Counted from the stretch's first letter, positions 25,889 through 35,212 are shown. The stretch is 64,000 nucleotides of DNA from JAGREO01 sp020446285 (GCA_041398005.1 JAWKVP010000013.1:1-64000); one strand, 5' to 3'. The notes: generated by a model from the letters alone, not told the origin. Made by a program: numbers and translations.

Positions 25889-28811
25889 GAAGACGCTCTC
25901 CTTCCGGATCGATGAAATGCGGCGAGACGATCTCCACCTCGACCTCATGCCGGCGAAGGGCGTCCACCGCGCGCACGGTCTCGCCGAGGCGCTCGTGAGC
26001 ATGGCGGATGAAACCGAGGCCGATATCGTGCCCGAGTGTGGGCGAGTGACAGGCGGAACTCATCCAGCCTTCGTCATTTTCGGTCGTGAACGCCTTGCCA
26101 TGACCGATGAAATGCGCGCCGGTGTGGATGCGCGCCGTGCGGTCCACGGGGCGAAAGCCGGCAAGGCGTGGACGGGACGGATCGGTCAGGCCCGGTCGGT
26201 GGCGAAGAACGCTGCCGATGAAATCCTTCTTCGCTGAAACCATGCGCTCCATGCCGAGATCGGCCGCGGTGGTGCGTCCGTCGAGCTCGTTGCCTGCCGG
26301 ATGGCCCTTCTCGATGCGCATCACGCCAAGCGCCTCCGTCCCGTAGGCGGTGACCCCGAGATCGGAACCGGCCCTCATGAGCGCGCGGATGAGGGCATCG
26401 CCGAAACGGGCGGGAACGGCGAGCTCATAGGCGAGTTCGCCCGAGAACGAGATGCGGTAGAGCCGCGCCGGGGTGCCGTTGCAGATGGTGAGACCGGCGC
26501 ATGCCATGAACGCAAAGGCATCGTTGGCGAGATCGAAGGGCGCATCCACGATCCGCTGCAGAAGCTCTCGCGATTTCGGTCCGGCCACCGCGTATTGAGC
26601 CCATTGGTCGGTTGCGGAAATCAGGTGAACGTCGAGCCGTGGCCACAGGCACTGGCGGCAGAATTCGAGATGACGGAAGACGCTCGCGGCATTGGCCGTG
26701 GTCGTGGTCATCAGATAATGCGTTTCGCCGAGCCGGGCCGTCGTGCCATCATCCATCACCATGCCATCCTCGCGCAGCATCAGCCCGTAGCGGGTCTTGC
26801 CGACAGGGAGTCTGGCGAACGCGTTGGCGTAGACGCTGTTGACGAAGGTCGTGGCATCCGCGCCCTGAATGTCGATCTTGCCGAGCGTCGAGACATCGCA
26901 GATTCCAACACCGCTTCGAACGGCGCGCACCTCGCGATCGACCGTCTCGCGCCAGTGGCTCTCGCCCTCGCGCGGGAACCATTGCGCGCGCAGCCATGCG
27001 CCCGTCTCGACAAGGACAGCGCCCTGTTCCTCGGCCCAGCGATGGCTCGGCGTCAGACGGCGCGGGCGGAAATGGCGGCCGCGCGAACGTCCGGCAAGGG
27101 CACCGATGGCGACAGGCGTATAGGGCGGGCGGAAGATGGTGGTGCCGGTTTGCGGGATGCTGCGCCCGGTGGCCTCGGCGAGCAGGGCGATGCCCGGCAC
27201 ATTGGCGGTCTTGCCCTGATCGGTTGCCATGCCGAGGGTGGTGTAGCGCTTGAGCAGTTCGACGCTGTGAAACCCTTCCTGACAGGCGAGTTTCACATCC
27301 TTGGCGGTGACGTCGTTCTGCAGGTCGACCCAGGCACGGCCGCGACTCCCGGCCACATGCCAGAAAGGCGTGATCGTCGCCGCTTCATCCTCCGCACTCG
27401 GGATTTCCGCCAGTCCCGCATCGATCTCCATGGCTGAAACGGCCGCCGCATGGCCGGAGCGAAGGGCGGCCGCGAGGGTGAGCGCGCCATTGGCGGCACC
27501 GGCGACGATCATGCCGGGTGGCAGCTCGCCACCGGGGACGAAGGCGGCGATGTCCTCGCGCCAGACCGGGCGGCCGCGATGGTGGCATGTCAGGTGAACG
27601 TTGGGATTCCAGCCGCCGGCCACGGCAAGCGTGTCACAGAGGATGGGCCGCTCGTCATTGACGATGATGGTGGAAAGGCGGCGACGGCCGTTGGTTTCGG
27701 TGATCGTGGCACCACGATGGACGGGCGTTCCCGCCGGCGGTTCGTTGCCGCTGTCGGCGCGCGTATCGATGATGGCGGCAAGCTCGATGCCGGCTGCGGC
27801 GAGGTCATGTGCGGTGCGCCAGCCATCATCATTATTGGTGAACAGCGCCACCCGGCGGCCGGGGGCGACAGCGAAACGGTTGACGTAACTGCGGACGGCA
27901 CCGGCGAGCATGATGCCCGGACGGTCGTTCCGGCCGAAAACGATGGAACGTTCGGTGGCGCCGGCGGCGAGCACCACATGCGCGGCATGGATCCGCCAGA
28001 GGATCTGCCGTGGCCGGCCATCTGTGCCGTTCACCTGTTCGAGTGCGCCATGAACGCCGTGATCGAACGCGCCGAAGACACTCGTGCGCGGCATGATGCG
28101 GACATTCCGGAACGATTCGAGCTCGGCGAGGGTGGCGGACACCCATTGATGGCCGGGAGCCCCGTTCACCTCCAGACGTTCGGCAAGCAACCGTCCGCCC
28201 GGACGGAAATCCTCCTCCACAAGAAGAACCCGCTTGCCCGCGCGGCCGGCGACGAGTGCCGCCATCAGACCCGCCGGGCCGCTGCCGATTACCAGCAGAT
28301 CCGTATGCAGGAAGCCCTTGTCGTAGACGTCCGGATCCTCCTCGCCCGAAAGCGCACCGAGCCCCGCGGCCGACCGGATCGCGGGCTCATAGACGGACTC
28401 CCAGAAGCTCCGAGGCCACATGAAGGTCTTGTAGTAGAAGCCGGCGCTCAGGAACGGCGAGAGGAGATCGTTGACCGCGAGCCAGTCGCGTTCGAGGGTG
28501 CCCCGGTGATTCTGCGAGCGGGCGGTCAGGCCGTCCGCCAGTTCCACCACCGTCGCGCGGGTGTTGGGAGTGGCCGCCGCCCCCTCGCCGATGGTGAGCA
28601 GCGCGTTGGGCTCCTCGGGCCCGCTGGAAAAGATTCCGCGCGGGCGATGATACTTGAACGAGCGGGCGACGAAGTGACGGCCGTTGGCAAGCAGCGCCGA
28701 GGCGAGGGTGTCGCCGGCAAATCCGCGTATCGCCCCGCCATTGAAGGAAAAGCCGAGACTCCGTGAACGGTCGACGAGACCACCTCCGGGCAGGCGGAAA
28801 GGCTGGTTCAT
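25881..28811 (-). CDS. soxA: Sarcosine oxidase subunit alpha family protein
   Basis: A 976-residue cytoplasmic protein of the usual length. The N-terminal ferredoxin-like domain has GFAGDTLASALLANG and RSFKYHRPRGIFSSGPEEPN. An NAD-binding Rossmann site follows, DLLVIGSGPAGLMAALVAGR, about residues 173-192, and the C-terminal third is a folate-binding GcvT-like domain with GVGICDVSTLGKIDIQGAD and FSGELAYELAVPARFGDALI. It passes the methyl carbon of sarcosine to tetrahydrofolate. It overlaps soxD by four bases and soxG by eight. Alphaproteobacteria carry several paralogues of this operon acting on other N-methyl amines, so sarcosine itself is probable but not proven. Confidence 0.93.
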   Translation of the reverse strand: MNQPFRLPGGGLVDRSRSLGFSFNGGAIRGFAGDTLASALLANGRHFVARSFKYHRPRGIFSSGPEEPNALLTIGEGAAATPNTRATVVELADGLTARSQNHRGTLERDWLAVNDLLSPFLSAGFYYKTFMWPRSFWESVYEPAIRSAAGLGALSGEEDPDVYDKGFLHTDLLVIGSGPAGLMAALVAGRAGKRVLLVEEDFRPGGRLLAERLEVNGAPGHQWVSATLAELESFRNVRIMPRTSVFGAFDHGVHGALEQVNGTDGRPRQILWRIHAAHVVLAAGATERSIVFGRNDRPGIMLAGAVRSYVNRFAVAPGRRVALFTNNDDGWRTAHDLAAAGIELAAIIDTRADSGNEPPAGTPVHRGATITETNGRRRLSTIIVNDERPILCDTLAVAGGWNPNVHLTCHHRGRPVWREDIAAFVPGGELPPGMIVAGAANGALTLAAALRSGHAAAVSAMEIDAGLAEIPSAEDEAATITPFWHVAGSRGRAWVDLQNDVTAKDVKLACQEGFHSVELLKRYTTLGMATDQGKTANVPGIALLAEATGRSIPQTGTTIFRPPYTPVAIGALAGRSRGRHFRPRRLTPSHRWAEEQGAVLVETGAWLRAQWFPREGESHWRETVDREVRAVRSGVGICDVSTLGKIDIQGADATTFVNSVYANAFARLPVGKTRYGLMLREDGMVMDDGTTARLGETHYLMTTTTANAASVFRHLEFCRQCLWPRLDVHLISATDQWAQYAVAGPKSRELLQRIVDAPFDLANDAFAFMACAGLTICNGTPARLYRISFSGELAYELAVPARFGDALIRALMRAGSDLGVTAYGTEALGVMRIEKGHPAGNELDGRTTAADLGMERMVSAKKDFIGSVLRHRPGLTDPSRPRLAGFRPVDRTARIHTGAHFIGHGKAFTTENDEGWMSSACHSPTLGHDIGLGFIRHAHERLGETVRAVDALRRHEVEVEIVSPHFIDPEGERLRA

Positions 28812-29089
28812 CGTCCATGCTCCAGCGCGACGTCGCGGGCGAGCCGTACCTCGAGGATCTCGTGCGTCAGGGTGTTGCGCGTCACGACCAGCCAGGAACG
28901 GTCGCCATGCTCGTGAAACCAGAGCTCGCGATGCACGCCCGCCGGATTGTCGCGCAGATAGACATGGTCGTGGAAGGCGCGCGCGGCGTCATCGCTCTGC
29001 GGGTCCGGGCGGTCGATCAGCGAGGCATCGCCCATGACGGTGAATTCGGCGGCGTCGCGGGGACCGAGGAGCGGGTGCGGGATCAGCAT
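28808..29089 (-). CDS. soxD: Sarcosine oxidase subunit delta, zinc site lost
   Basis: A 93-residue delta subunit, starting MLIPHPLLGPRD. In studied enzymes delta binds zinc through two Cys of a CPxCG motif near the N-terminus plus His59 and Cys63. Here the motif reads HPLLG and position 63 is Asp (FHEHGDRSW), and the protein contains no cysteine at all. The general fold is still clear from YLRDNPAGVHRELWFHEHG. The start at 29089 was chosen by homology; residues upstream overlap soxB. It sits 43 bases after soxB and overlaps soxA by four. Loss of zinc suggests a divergent paralogue of the operon. Confidence 0.85.
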   Translation of the reverse strand: MLIPHPLLGPRDAAEFTVMGDASLIDRPDPQSDDAARAFHDHVYLRDNPAGVHRELWFHEHGDRSWLVVTRNTLTHEILEVRLARDVALEHGR

Positions 29090-29132
29090 GAAAGAGGCTC
29101 CGCGAGGAGGAGGGGGTTGGTCGGGAAATTTC

Positions 29133-30383
29133 TCAATGCAGGTTCGGCTGCGGGCCGGCGCCCTTCTCGTCGATGGCAAGGCCGCGCTCGAAGCGGTCGA
29201 GACGCATTTGCGCAGCGACAGGATGAGGCTTGCCCGTGGCGAGCAGATGGGCATAGCACCAGCCACTCGCGGGCGTTGCCTTGAAACCGCCATAGCACCA
29301 GCCGGCATTGATGAAGAGATTGTTCACCGGTGTGCGGTCGATGATGGGCGAGCCGTCCATCGACATGTCCATCACCCCGCCCCAGGCGCGCAGCAGCCGG
29401 GCGCGGCCGATGGCCGGCATGAGCGCCATGCCGCCCTCGCACACATCCTCGATCACCGGCAGGTTGCCGCGCTGGGCATAGCTGTTGTAGCCGTCGATAT
29501 CGCCGCCGAAGACGAGCCCGCCCTTGTCGGACTGGGAAATGTAGAAATGCCCCGCGCCGAAGGTGATGACGCCGTCGATGACCGGCTTCAGCCCCTCGCT
29601 GACAAAGGCCTGCAGCACATGGCTTTCGATCGGCAGGCGCAGTCCCGCCTTCTCCAGCACCCGGCTCGATGAACCGGCGGCGCAGGAGGCGACCTTGCCG
29701 GCGCGGATCGTCCCGCGCGTGGTCTCGACCCCCTTGCACTGGCCGCCCTCGATGAGAAAGCCCGTCACCTCGCAGTTCTGCAGGATGTCGACACCGCGCA
29801 TGTCGGCGCCGCGCGCGTAGCCCCAGGCGACCGCATCATGGCGGGCGGTGCCGCCCCGGCGTTGCAGCAACCCGCCTTTGACCGGAAAGCGCGCATTGGC
29901 GAAGTCGAGGAAGGGATACATTGCGCGCACGCCGTCCGTATCCAGCAGTTCGGCATCCGCGCCGGCCATGATCATGGCGTTGCCACGACGGACATAGGCA
30001 TCGCGCTGGGCGTCGCTGTGACAGAGATTGAGCACGCCGCGCTGCGAGACCATCGCATTGTAGTTGAAGTCCTGTTCGAGACCTTCCCAGAGCCGCATGG
30101 AAAGCTCGTAGAACGGCTCGTTTCCCGGCAGCATGTAGTTCGAGCGGATGATCGTCGTGTTGCGGCCGATATTCCCCGAACCCAGCCAGCCCTTCTCGAC
30201 CACGGCGATGTTGGTGAGCCCGTGTTCCTTCGCCAGATAATAGGCTGTGGAGAGCCCGTGCCCGCCGCCGCCGATGATCACGATATCATAGCGGGCCTGC
30301 GGCTCCGGCTCCCGCCACATCGGCTTCCACCCGCCATGGCCGGTGAGCGCTTCGGCAAGGATGCGAAAGGCTGAAAAGGACAT
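29133..30383 (-). CDS. soxB: Sarcosine oxidase subunit beta family protein
   Basis: A 416-residue flavoprotein, first gene of the operon. The FAD-binding motif DIVIIGGGGHGLSTAYYLA lies about residues 33-51. The histidine that binds FMN covalently in known beta subunits is present as H182 in GGTARHDAVAWGY. Later blocks include GHFYISQSDKGGLVFGGDID and NNLFINAGWCYGGFKATP. It oxidises the secondary amine and passes electrons to oxygen, forming hydrogen peroxide. The upstream 170 bases are divergent with the phosphoesterase gene and presumably hold both promoters. Confidence 0.93.
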   Translation of the reverse strand: MSFSAFRILAEALTGHGGWKPMWREPEPQARYDIVIIGGGGHGLSTAYYLAKEHGLTNIAVVEKGWLGSGNIGRNTTIIRSNYMLPGNEPFYELSMRLWEGLEQDFNYNAMVSQRGVLNLCHSDAQRDAYVRRGNAMIMAGADAELLDTDGVRAMYPFLDFANARFPVKGGLLQRRGGTARHDAVAWGYARGADMRGVDILQNCEVTGFLIEGGQCKGVETTRGTIRAGKVASCAAGSSSRVLEKAGLRLPIESHVLQAFVSEGLKPVIDGVITFGAGHFYISQSDKGGLVFGGDIDGYNSYAQRGNLPVIEDVCEGGMALMPAIGRARLLRAWGGVMDMSMDGSPIIDRTPVNNLFINAGWCYGGFKATPASGWCYAHLLATGKPHPVAAQMRLDRFERGLAIDEKGAGPQPNLH

Positions 30384-30555
30384 TGTCCACTCCGTCGAGG
30401 CGTCGCTCCTCAGGTAGCACCGGGCGGCGCAAAGGAAAATCCGTTCCGGCGAGGTTTCGTCCCCTCGTCTTCGAACTGTCCCGCAACGACCACGAAGATG
30501 TCGAAATCGGGAGGTATGAAGCCGGCATGTCGATCATGCGTGGAACAGCCCGACC

Positions 30556-31263
30556 ATGCACCAAGCTGTCAATGCGGCCGATACACTGATCGTTTCCGAT
30601 ATTCATCTGGGACTGCCGGCCAGTCGTCCCCGCGAACTGCTGGAGTTTTTCGAATCCCGCTGTTCCCGCAGGATCATTCTCCTTGGCGATGTCTTCAACG
30701 ACCTCCATTTCAGGCATCTCTGCCGCGACGCCTTCCGCCTGCTCGACTATTGGCGCCTCATGGCGCGGCGCGGGTTCTGCGAACTGGTATGGATCAAGGG
30801 CAATCACGATCGCGACTTCGAACATGCGGTCCGCCCGCTTCTCGGCACGTCCGGTTTCGAGGACTATTGCTGGGAATCCGGCGAGAGACGCTTTCTTGCC
30901 CTGCATGGCGACCGCTTCGATCCTTCCTGCACCCGCTTTCGCAGCCTGCCCATCCTGCTTTCGGACCTGAACAGCTGGGCGCAGCGTCGCTGCGGCATGG
31001 ACCATTCCTGGACCGAACGATTCGACATCATCCACGAGCGTTTCGGCCGGCTCGCCCACAGGATGCCCTTTGCCGCCGCCGAACTCGCACGCAAGCTCGA
31101 TTGCGAGGCCGTGATCTGCGGACACACCCATCGCACGCATCGCCGAAGCGTGCCGGACGAACGCGGAATGGTCGAATATCTCAATGCCGGCGCATGGATC
31201 GGCCGGCCCGGCCATTTCGTCACCGTCACCGACGGCGTCGCCACGCTCGCGGCGCATCCCTGA
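30556..31263 (+). CDS. plcP: PlcP-like phospholipase C / LpxH-like metallophosphoesterase
   Basis: A 235-residue two-metal phosphoesterase. Metal motifs are complete: D15/H17 in SDIHLG, D45/N48 in GDVFND, GNHD at 82-85, HGD at 117-119 and GHTH at 189-192. Annotation pipelines often call such proteins UDP-2,3-diacylglucosamine diphosphatase. The btaA and btaB genes follow within the same run, and in rhizobia and marine bacteria the PlcP enzyme of this family cuts phosphatidylcholine to diacylglycerol during phosphorus shortage, supplying the substrate of BtaA. I therefore favour PlcP over LpxH. No good Shine-Dalgarno precedes ATG 30556 and no convincing Pho box was found. Confidence 0.8.
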   Translation: MHQAVNAADTLIVSDIHLGLPASRPRELLEFFESRCSRRIILLGDVFNDLHFRHLCRDAFRLLDYWRLMARRGFCELVWIKGNHDRDFEHAVRPLLGTSGFEDYCWESGERRFLALHGDRFDPSCTRFRSLPILLSDLNSWAQRRCGMDHSWTERFDIIHERFGRLAHRMPFAAAELARKLDCEAVICGHTHRTHRRSVPDERGMVEYLNAGAWIGRPGHFVTVTDGVATLAAHP

Positions 31264-31302
31264 CGACCGGCGGCACGGCAGCAACAGGATGAAAGGTATC
31301 GC

Positions 31303-32505
31303 ATGTCCCTTGCACTGATCGACAAGGCCGCCCGCGCGGAGTCGCGGGCAACCGGGCGCGGCCTGCTCGAAAGCGGATTCGCCCACATGTTCACGAGCTT
31401 CGTCTACCCGCAGATATGGGAAGATCCGCTCGTCGACATGGAGGCCCTCGGGATCGGTCCGCACAGCCATATCGCCGCGATCGCCTCCGGTGGCTGCAAC
31501 GTGATGAGCTATCTCACCCGCAATCCGGCACGGATCGTCGCCGTCGATCTCAATCCCGCCCATCTCGCGCTGCTCGACCTCAAGCGGGTCGCCGCCCGCC
31601 ATGTACGCAATCACGCCGAGTTCTTCCGCCTCTTCGGCAATGCCGGACACCCGGACAATGTCCGCCTGTATGATGCCGTCCTCGCCGATCTCATCCTGCC
31701 GGAATCCCGCGAATTCTGGTCATCCCGCTCGATATCCGGCCGCCGTCGCATCCACGCGCTGCGCACCGGTCTCTACCGCCAGGGCCTGCTCGGACGCAGC
31801 ATGACACTTGCGCACTGGATCTGCCGCCTGCATGGCGCGAAACCGGACACGCTCCTGCAGGCACGAAACCAAGGGGAACTTCGTGCTGCCTACGATCGCG
31901 AGATCCGGCCGATCTTCGAAAGCGCCCTCGTTCGCCTGCTGTTCAGGCTTCCGGTTTCCGTTTTCGGTCTCGGCATTCCGCCGCGCCAGTATGACGCGCT
32001 GACCGAAGACCATCCGGACGAGCCGCACAAGGTTCTCGCGGAACGCACCGAGCGGCTGCTGACGGCCTTTGCGCCGGATGAGAACTATTTTGCCCATCAG
32101 GCGCTCACCCACAGTTACGGCCGCTCGCTGCCGCCCTATCTCGAAGCCGAGCATTTCGCCACGCTCGGTCGGGCGGTGCAGGCGCTCGAACTGCACAATG
32201 CCTCGATCACCGACATTCTCGACCGGCAGCCGGCGGGATCGCTCGATGGCTTCGTGCTGCTCGATGCCCAGGACTGGATGAACGGCGAACAGCTCAACGA
32301 TCTCTGGCGGGCTATCTCCCGCGCCGCAGCACCGGGTGCGCGCTTCGTCTTTCGTACCGCCGGCCGGCAATTGCCGGCATTCGACCGGCTCACTGTCGCC
32401 AGCCTCGCCCGCTGGCGACGTCTCGTGGAGCTCGGTGACCGGCTCCACGCACGGGACCGTTCCGGTATCTACGGTGCCCTCCACATCTATGAGTGCACGG
32501 GATGA
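31303..32505 (+). CDS. btaA: BtaA: SAM:diacylglycerol 3-amino-3-carboxypropyltransferase (DUF3419)
   Basis: A 400-residue membrane-associated enzyme that transfers the 3-amino-3-carboxypropyl group of S-adenosylmethionine to diacylglycerol, the first step in making the phosphorus-free betaine lipid DGTS. DUF3419 landmarks are FTSFVYPQIWEDPLVDMEAL, IASGGCNVMSYLTRNPARI with an AdoMet-binding glycine loop, and AVDLNPAHLALLDLK. The C-terminal half has LLDAQDWMNGEQLNDLWR. The gene lies 39 bases after the phosphoesterase and its stop overlaps the btaB start, so substrate supply and both synthetic steps are in one operon. Confidence 0.92.
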   Translation: MSLALIDKAARAESRATGRGLLESGFAHMFTSFVYPQIWEDPLVDMEALGIGPHSHIAAIASGGCNVMSYLTRNPARIVAVDLNPAHLALLDLKRVAARHVRNHAEFFRLFGNAGHPDNVRLYDAVLADLILPESREFWSSRSISGRRRIHALRTGLYRQGLLGRSMTLAHWICRLHGAKPDTLLQARNQGELRAAYDREIRPIFESALVRLLFRLPVSVFGLGIPPRQYDALTEDHPDEPHKVLAERTERLLTAFAPDENYFAHQALTHSYGRSLPPYLEAEHFATLGRAVQALELHNASITDILDRQPAGSLDGFVLLDAQDWMNGEQLNDLWRAISRAAAPGARFVFRTAGRQLPAFDRLTVASLARWRRLVELGDRLHARDRSGIYGALHIYECTG

Positions 32506-33137
32506 AAGCCGTCGGGACGTCCACGTTCGAGCGCATGGAGCGCATGTATGCGCCGCAGCAGCGCATCTACGATCTGACCCGCGCCTGGTATCTTCTCGGC
32601 CGCGACCGGCTGCTCGACGGGATCGCCGCGCGACCGGGCGAGATGCTGGTGGATGTCGGCTGCGGTACCGGTCGCAATCTCGGGCGCCTCGCACGGCTTT
32701 ATCCACGGACCCGGCTTTGCGGCATCGACCCGTCGCGGGCGATGCTGAAGACGGCGGGGCGCAGGCTCGTGCTTGAAGACGTACGGTTGCTGCATGGTGT
32801 GGCGGAGGATCTGCCGGTCATGCTGGCGCGCGGTACCATCACCGCACCCGACCACATCCTCTTTTCCTACAGCCTGTCGATCATGCCGGATCCGCTCGGT
32901 GCGATCGAGGCCGCGCTCGGGATACTGCCGGCGGGCGGGTGGCTGCATGTGGTCGATTTCGGTCCGATGGATCGACTGCCGCGCTGGTTCGCGACCGGCA
33001 TGGAATCCTGGCTCGAGCGCTTCGATGTTCGTCACCGCCCGCAGGTGGCCGAAAGGCTCGCAGCATTGCCGCAGACGAGCCTCATCCGTCCGTTCGGCGG
33101 TTATTGCGAGCTGATCCACCTGCGAAACCGGGGCTGA
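32502..33137 (+). CDS. btaB: BtaB: SAM-dependent N-methyltransferase for betaine lipid
   Basis: A 211-residue class I methyltransferase. Motif I is VDVGCGTGRNLGRLARLYP, about residues 50-68, followed by the acidic strand CGIDPSRAML and FSYSLSIMPDPLGAI. In DGTS synthesis BtaB methylates the amino group of the BtaA product three times. Its ATG lies in the btaA stop codon (ATGA); a GTG nine bases earlier is possible but less likely. Identification as BtaB depends mainly on the coupling to btaA. Confidence 0.88.
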   Translation: MKAVGTSTFERMERMYAPQQRIYDLTRAWYLLGRDRLLDGIAARPGEMLVDVGCGTGRNLGRLARLYPRTRLCGIDPSRAMLKTAGRRLVLEDVRLLHGVAEDLPVMLARGTITAPDHILFSYSLSIMPDPLGAIEAALGILPAGGWLHVVDFGPMDRLPRWFATGMESWLERFDVRHRPQVAERLAALPQTSLIRPFGGYCELIHLRNRG

Positions 33138-33165
33138 ATCGTCACGGAATCCGGGGCGGCGGTTT

Positions 33166-33939
33166 TCAGTCCTCGGTGACGAATTCCTTGATCATCGGTG
33201 CGAGGCCGGCGGTCAGGCCGCCATCGACGACGAGGTTGGCGCCATTGACGAAGGCGGCTTCGTCGGCGGCGAGAAAGGCGATCGCGGCGGCGATGTCCCC
33301 GGGCTCGCCGACCCGGCCTACCGGATACCATTTCGCCAGTTTCTCGAAGACCTGCGGGTCCTTCTCCTGACGCCGGGTCCATGAGTGGTTCGAGGTGCGC
33401 ACCGAGCCGGGACTGACGGCGTTCGCACGGATGCCGCGCGGGCCGTATTCGACGGCGATCGCGCGCATGAACTGCAGCAACCCGGCCTTGGCGGCGCTGT
33501 AGGCGGGATTGCCCACATGGATAAAGCCGTTGACCGAGGCGGTGAAGACGATGGTGCCCTTTCCGGCGGCGAGCATGAGCGGCAGCATGCGGTGGCAGAC
33601 GGCATAGGCGCTTTTGAGCGAGAGCGTCAGTTCCGCGTCGAAACTCTGCGGATCGAGCTGGTCGAGATTGCCGACCCGCGTGCCGCCGGTATTGCTGACG
33701 AGCACGTCGAGCTGATCCACCTGATCAAGCGCGGCGTGGAGGGCCGCCTGATCGGTGGTGTCGGCGACGAGCACCCTGTGACCGCCTCCGGCATCGGCGG
33801 CGGTCCGTTCGGCCGCCGCGGCCTCGCGGTCGAGAACGATCAGGCTCGCACCCTCGCGCGCGAGCCTGAGGGCGGTGGCCCGGCCGATACCGTTGCCGGC
33901 TCCGGTCACCAGAACGGTCCTGTTCTCGAAGCGTTTCAT
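33166..33939 (-). CDS. Short-chain dehydrogenase/reductase (SDR)
   Basis: A 257-residue classical SDR. The cofactor loop is VTGAGNGIGRATALRLAREG (residues 10-29); an Asp at the end of the second strand (IVLDREAA) favours NAD over NADP. The catalytic Ser is in FTASVNGF and the Y-x3-K pair in PAYSAAKAGL, followed by GIRANAVSPGSV. It overlaps the preceding TIM-barrel-like gene by four bases and is its operon partner, both divergent from a sugar ABC importer, so it probably oxidises a sugar or its lactone precursor. Substrate unassigned. Confidence 0.9.
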   Translation of the reverse strand: MKRFENRTVLVTGAGNGIGRATALRLAREGASLIVLDREAAAAERTAADAGGGHRVLVADTTDQAALHAALDQVDQLDVLVSNTGGTRVGNLDQLDPQSFDAELTLSLKSAYAVCHRMLPLMLAAGKGTIVFTASVNGFIHVGNPAYSAAKAGLLQFMRAIAVEYGPRGIRANAVSPGSVRTSNHSWTRRQEKDPQVFEKLAKWYPVGRVGEPGDIAAAIAFLAADEAAFVNGANLVVDGGLTAGLAPMIKEFVTED

Positions 33940-35111
33940 GCAAAGGCCTCCACGGCCGAACGGATGCGCGCCAGCGACGGACGGTCCAGATGGCCGTAAT
34001 TGTAGAAGGAAAGCCCGTCCACACCGGCCGCTCGCAGAAGGGCGGCGGCATCGGCGGTCTGGCTTCCCTGTCCGAGATCAGGATAGCCGGGGCGTATCAC
34101 GGCGGAAAGCGGCGCGTCGCCGATGCGGCGGCGAACATCGTGGACGTCGAGGGCGACGGCATGCGCGTCGGGTTCATAGGCACAGATCTCGAGCCCGTCG
34201 CCCGCGCGGGCGAGCCCGGCGAGATCGCTGCCCTCGCGCCAGGCGCCGGCGGTCGGGCGGCGCACCGACGGGATGACGCGCAAGCAAGTCGAGGAGGGAA
34301 GGGCGTCGCGGATTTCGGCTATAAGCGAGGTCACCACTCCCTGTCGCCAGCGGTGGAAGGCGGTCCAGTCGGGATCCTCGACGAAATCGGCCTGCAGCCA
34401 TTCGGCGGCGCGGGCATCGTCCAGCGCGAGGCCGCTTGCGAGATGGCCGTCGAGGGCGCGGGCGAGCCGCTCGCGCAGGGCCTCAGCATCGATCCCGGCG
34501 GCTCTTGCACCGGCAAGGCTCTCGGGCGCGAAGCACAGGCCGAGACCGTGGGCGAGCCACGGATCGACGGAGCGCATGGCGAATTCGTGGTGGTAGCCGT
34601 GCGCATAGGGCAGCCAGCCGGGCGTTTCCAGCACCAGCCCGTCGAGCTCGTGCTGTTCGGCCAGATCCCGGCAGAGCGCGACCACATAGGCGCGCACCTC
34701 GGGATGGGCGGGGTTGAGACTGTAGATGTAGCGGTCGCCGAAACAGTTCTCGGCGACATGTCCGGGATGGAGCATGCCGAGCCTGGAATTGTGGCAGCAG
34801 ACGACCCAGCCGGTGCGGGCGAGACCCGGCGCCTTGTCGGCCAGTTCCGCCAGCGGATCGAATTCCCCGATGCCGGACCAGCGCAGGGGTGCAAGCCGCC
34901 CGTAGCGATCCGCGCGGTGACGGAAATAGACCGTGCCGTCCTCGGGGAAGCAGATCCGCCCGCGATGTCCGTGCGGACGCATGAACTTGCCGGCGTGATA
35001 GGAACAGGCGAGGGTCACGCCGTTCAGGCCGAGCGACTGCAATTCGGCGGCAAAGCCGGCCGCTCCGGGCTCGGCGAGATCCCAGGCATAGGTATAGAGC
35101 GAGAACTGCAT
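33936..35111 (-). CDS. Unrecognised protein, TIM-barrel glycosidase-like
   Basis: A 391-residue cytoplasmic protein without signal peptide. I do not recognise a named family. The N-terminus, FSLYTYAWDLAEPGAAGFAA followed by LNGVTLACSYH, and later DGLVLETPGWLPYAHGYHHE, GLEICAYEPDA and GVDGLSFYNYGHLDR, have the strand-helix rhythm of a TIM barrel, and conserved-looking Glu and Asp near strand ends recall hypothetical glycosyl hydrolases of the GHL6 type. The start at 35111 follows AGGACAG; the frame is open further upstream but those residues read into the divergent promoter. With the SDR and the adjacent sugar importer, a role in processing an imported sugar is likely. Confidence 0.65.
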   Translation of the reverse strand: MQFSLYTYAWDLAEPGAAGFAAELQSLGLNGVTLACSYHAGKFMRPHGHRGRICFPEDGTVYFRHRADRYGRLAPLRWSGIGEFDPLAELADKAPGLARTGWVVCCHNSRLGMLHPGHVAENCFGDRYIYSLNPAHPEVRAYVVALCRDLAEQHELDGLVLETPGWLPYAHGYHHEFAMRSVDPWLAHGLGLCFAPESLAGARAAGIDAEALRERLARALDGHLASGLALDDARAAEWLQADFVEDPDWTAFHRWRQGVVTSLIAEIRDALPSSTCLRVIPSVRRPTAGAWREGSDLAGLARAGDGLEICAYEPDAHAVALDVHDVRRRIGDAPLSAVIRPGYPDLGQGSQTADAAALLRAAGVDGLSFYNYGHLDRPSLARIRSAVEAFA

Positions 35112-35212
35112 GTGGCTGTCCTGTTTCGACTTGTGGCCCATTTCCGGCTTGCGGCGTTTTGGCGCGCTTCTATGCTGCCGACATGCCAACAACAGGACAA
35201 TAGGAGGACAGG

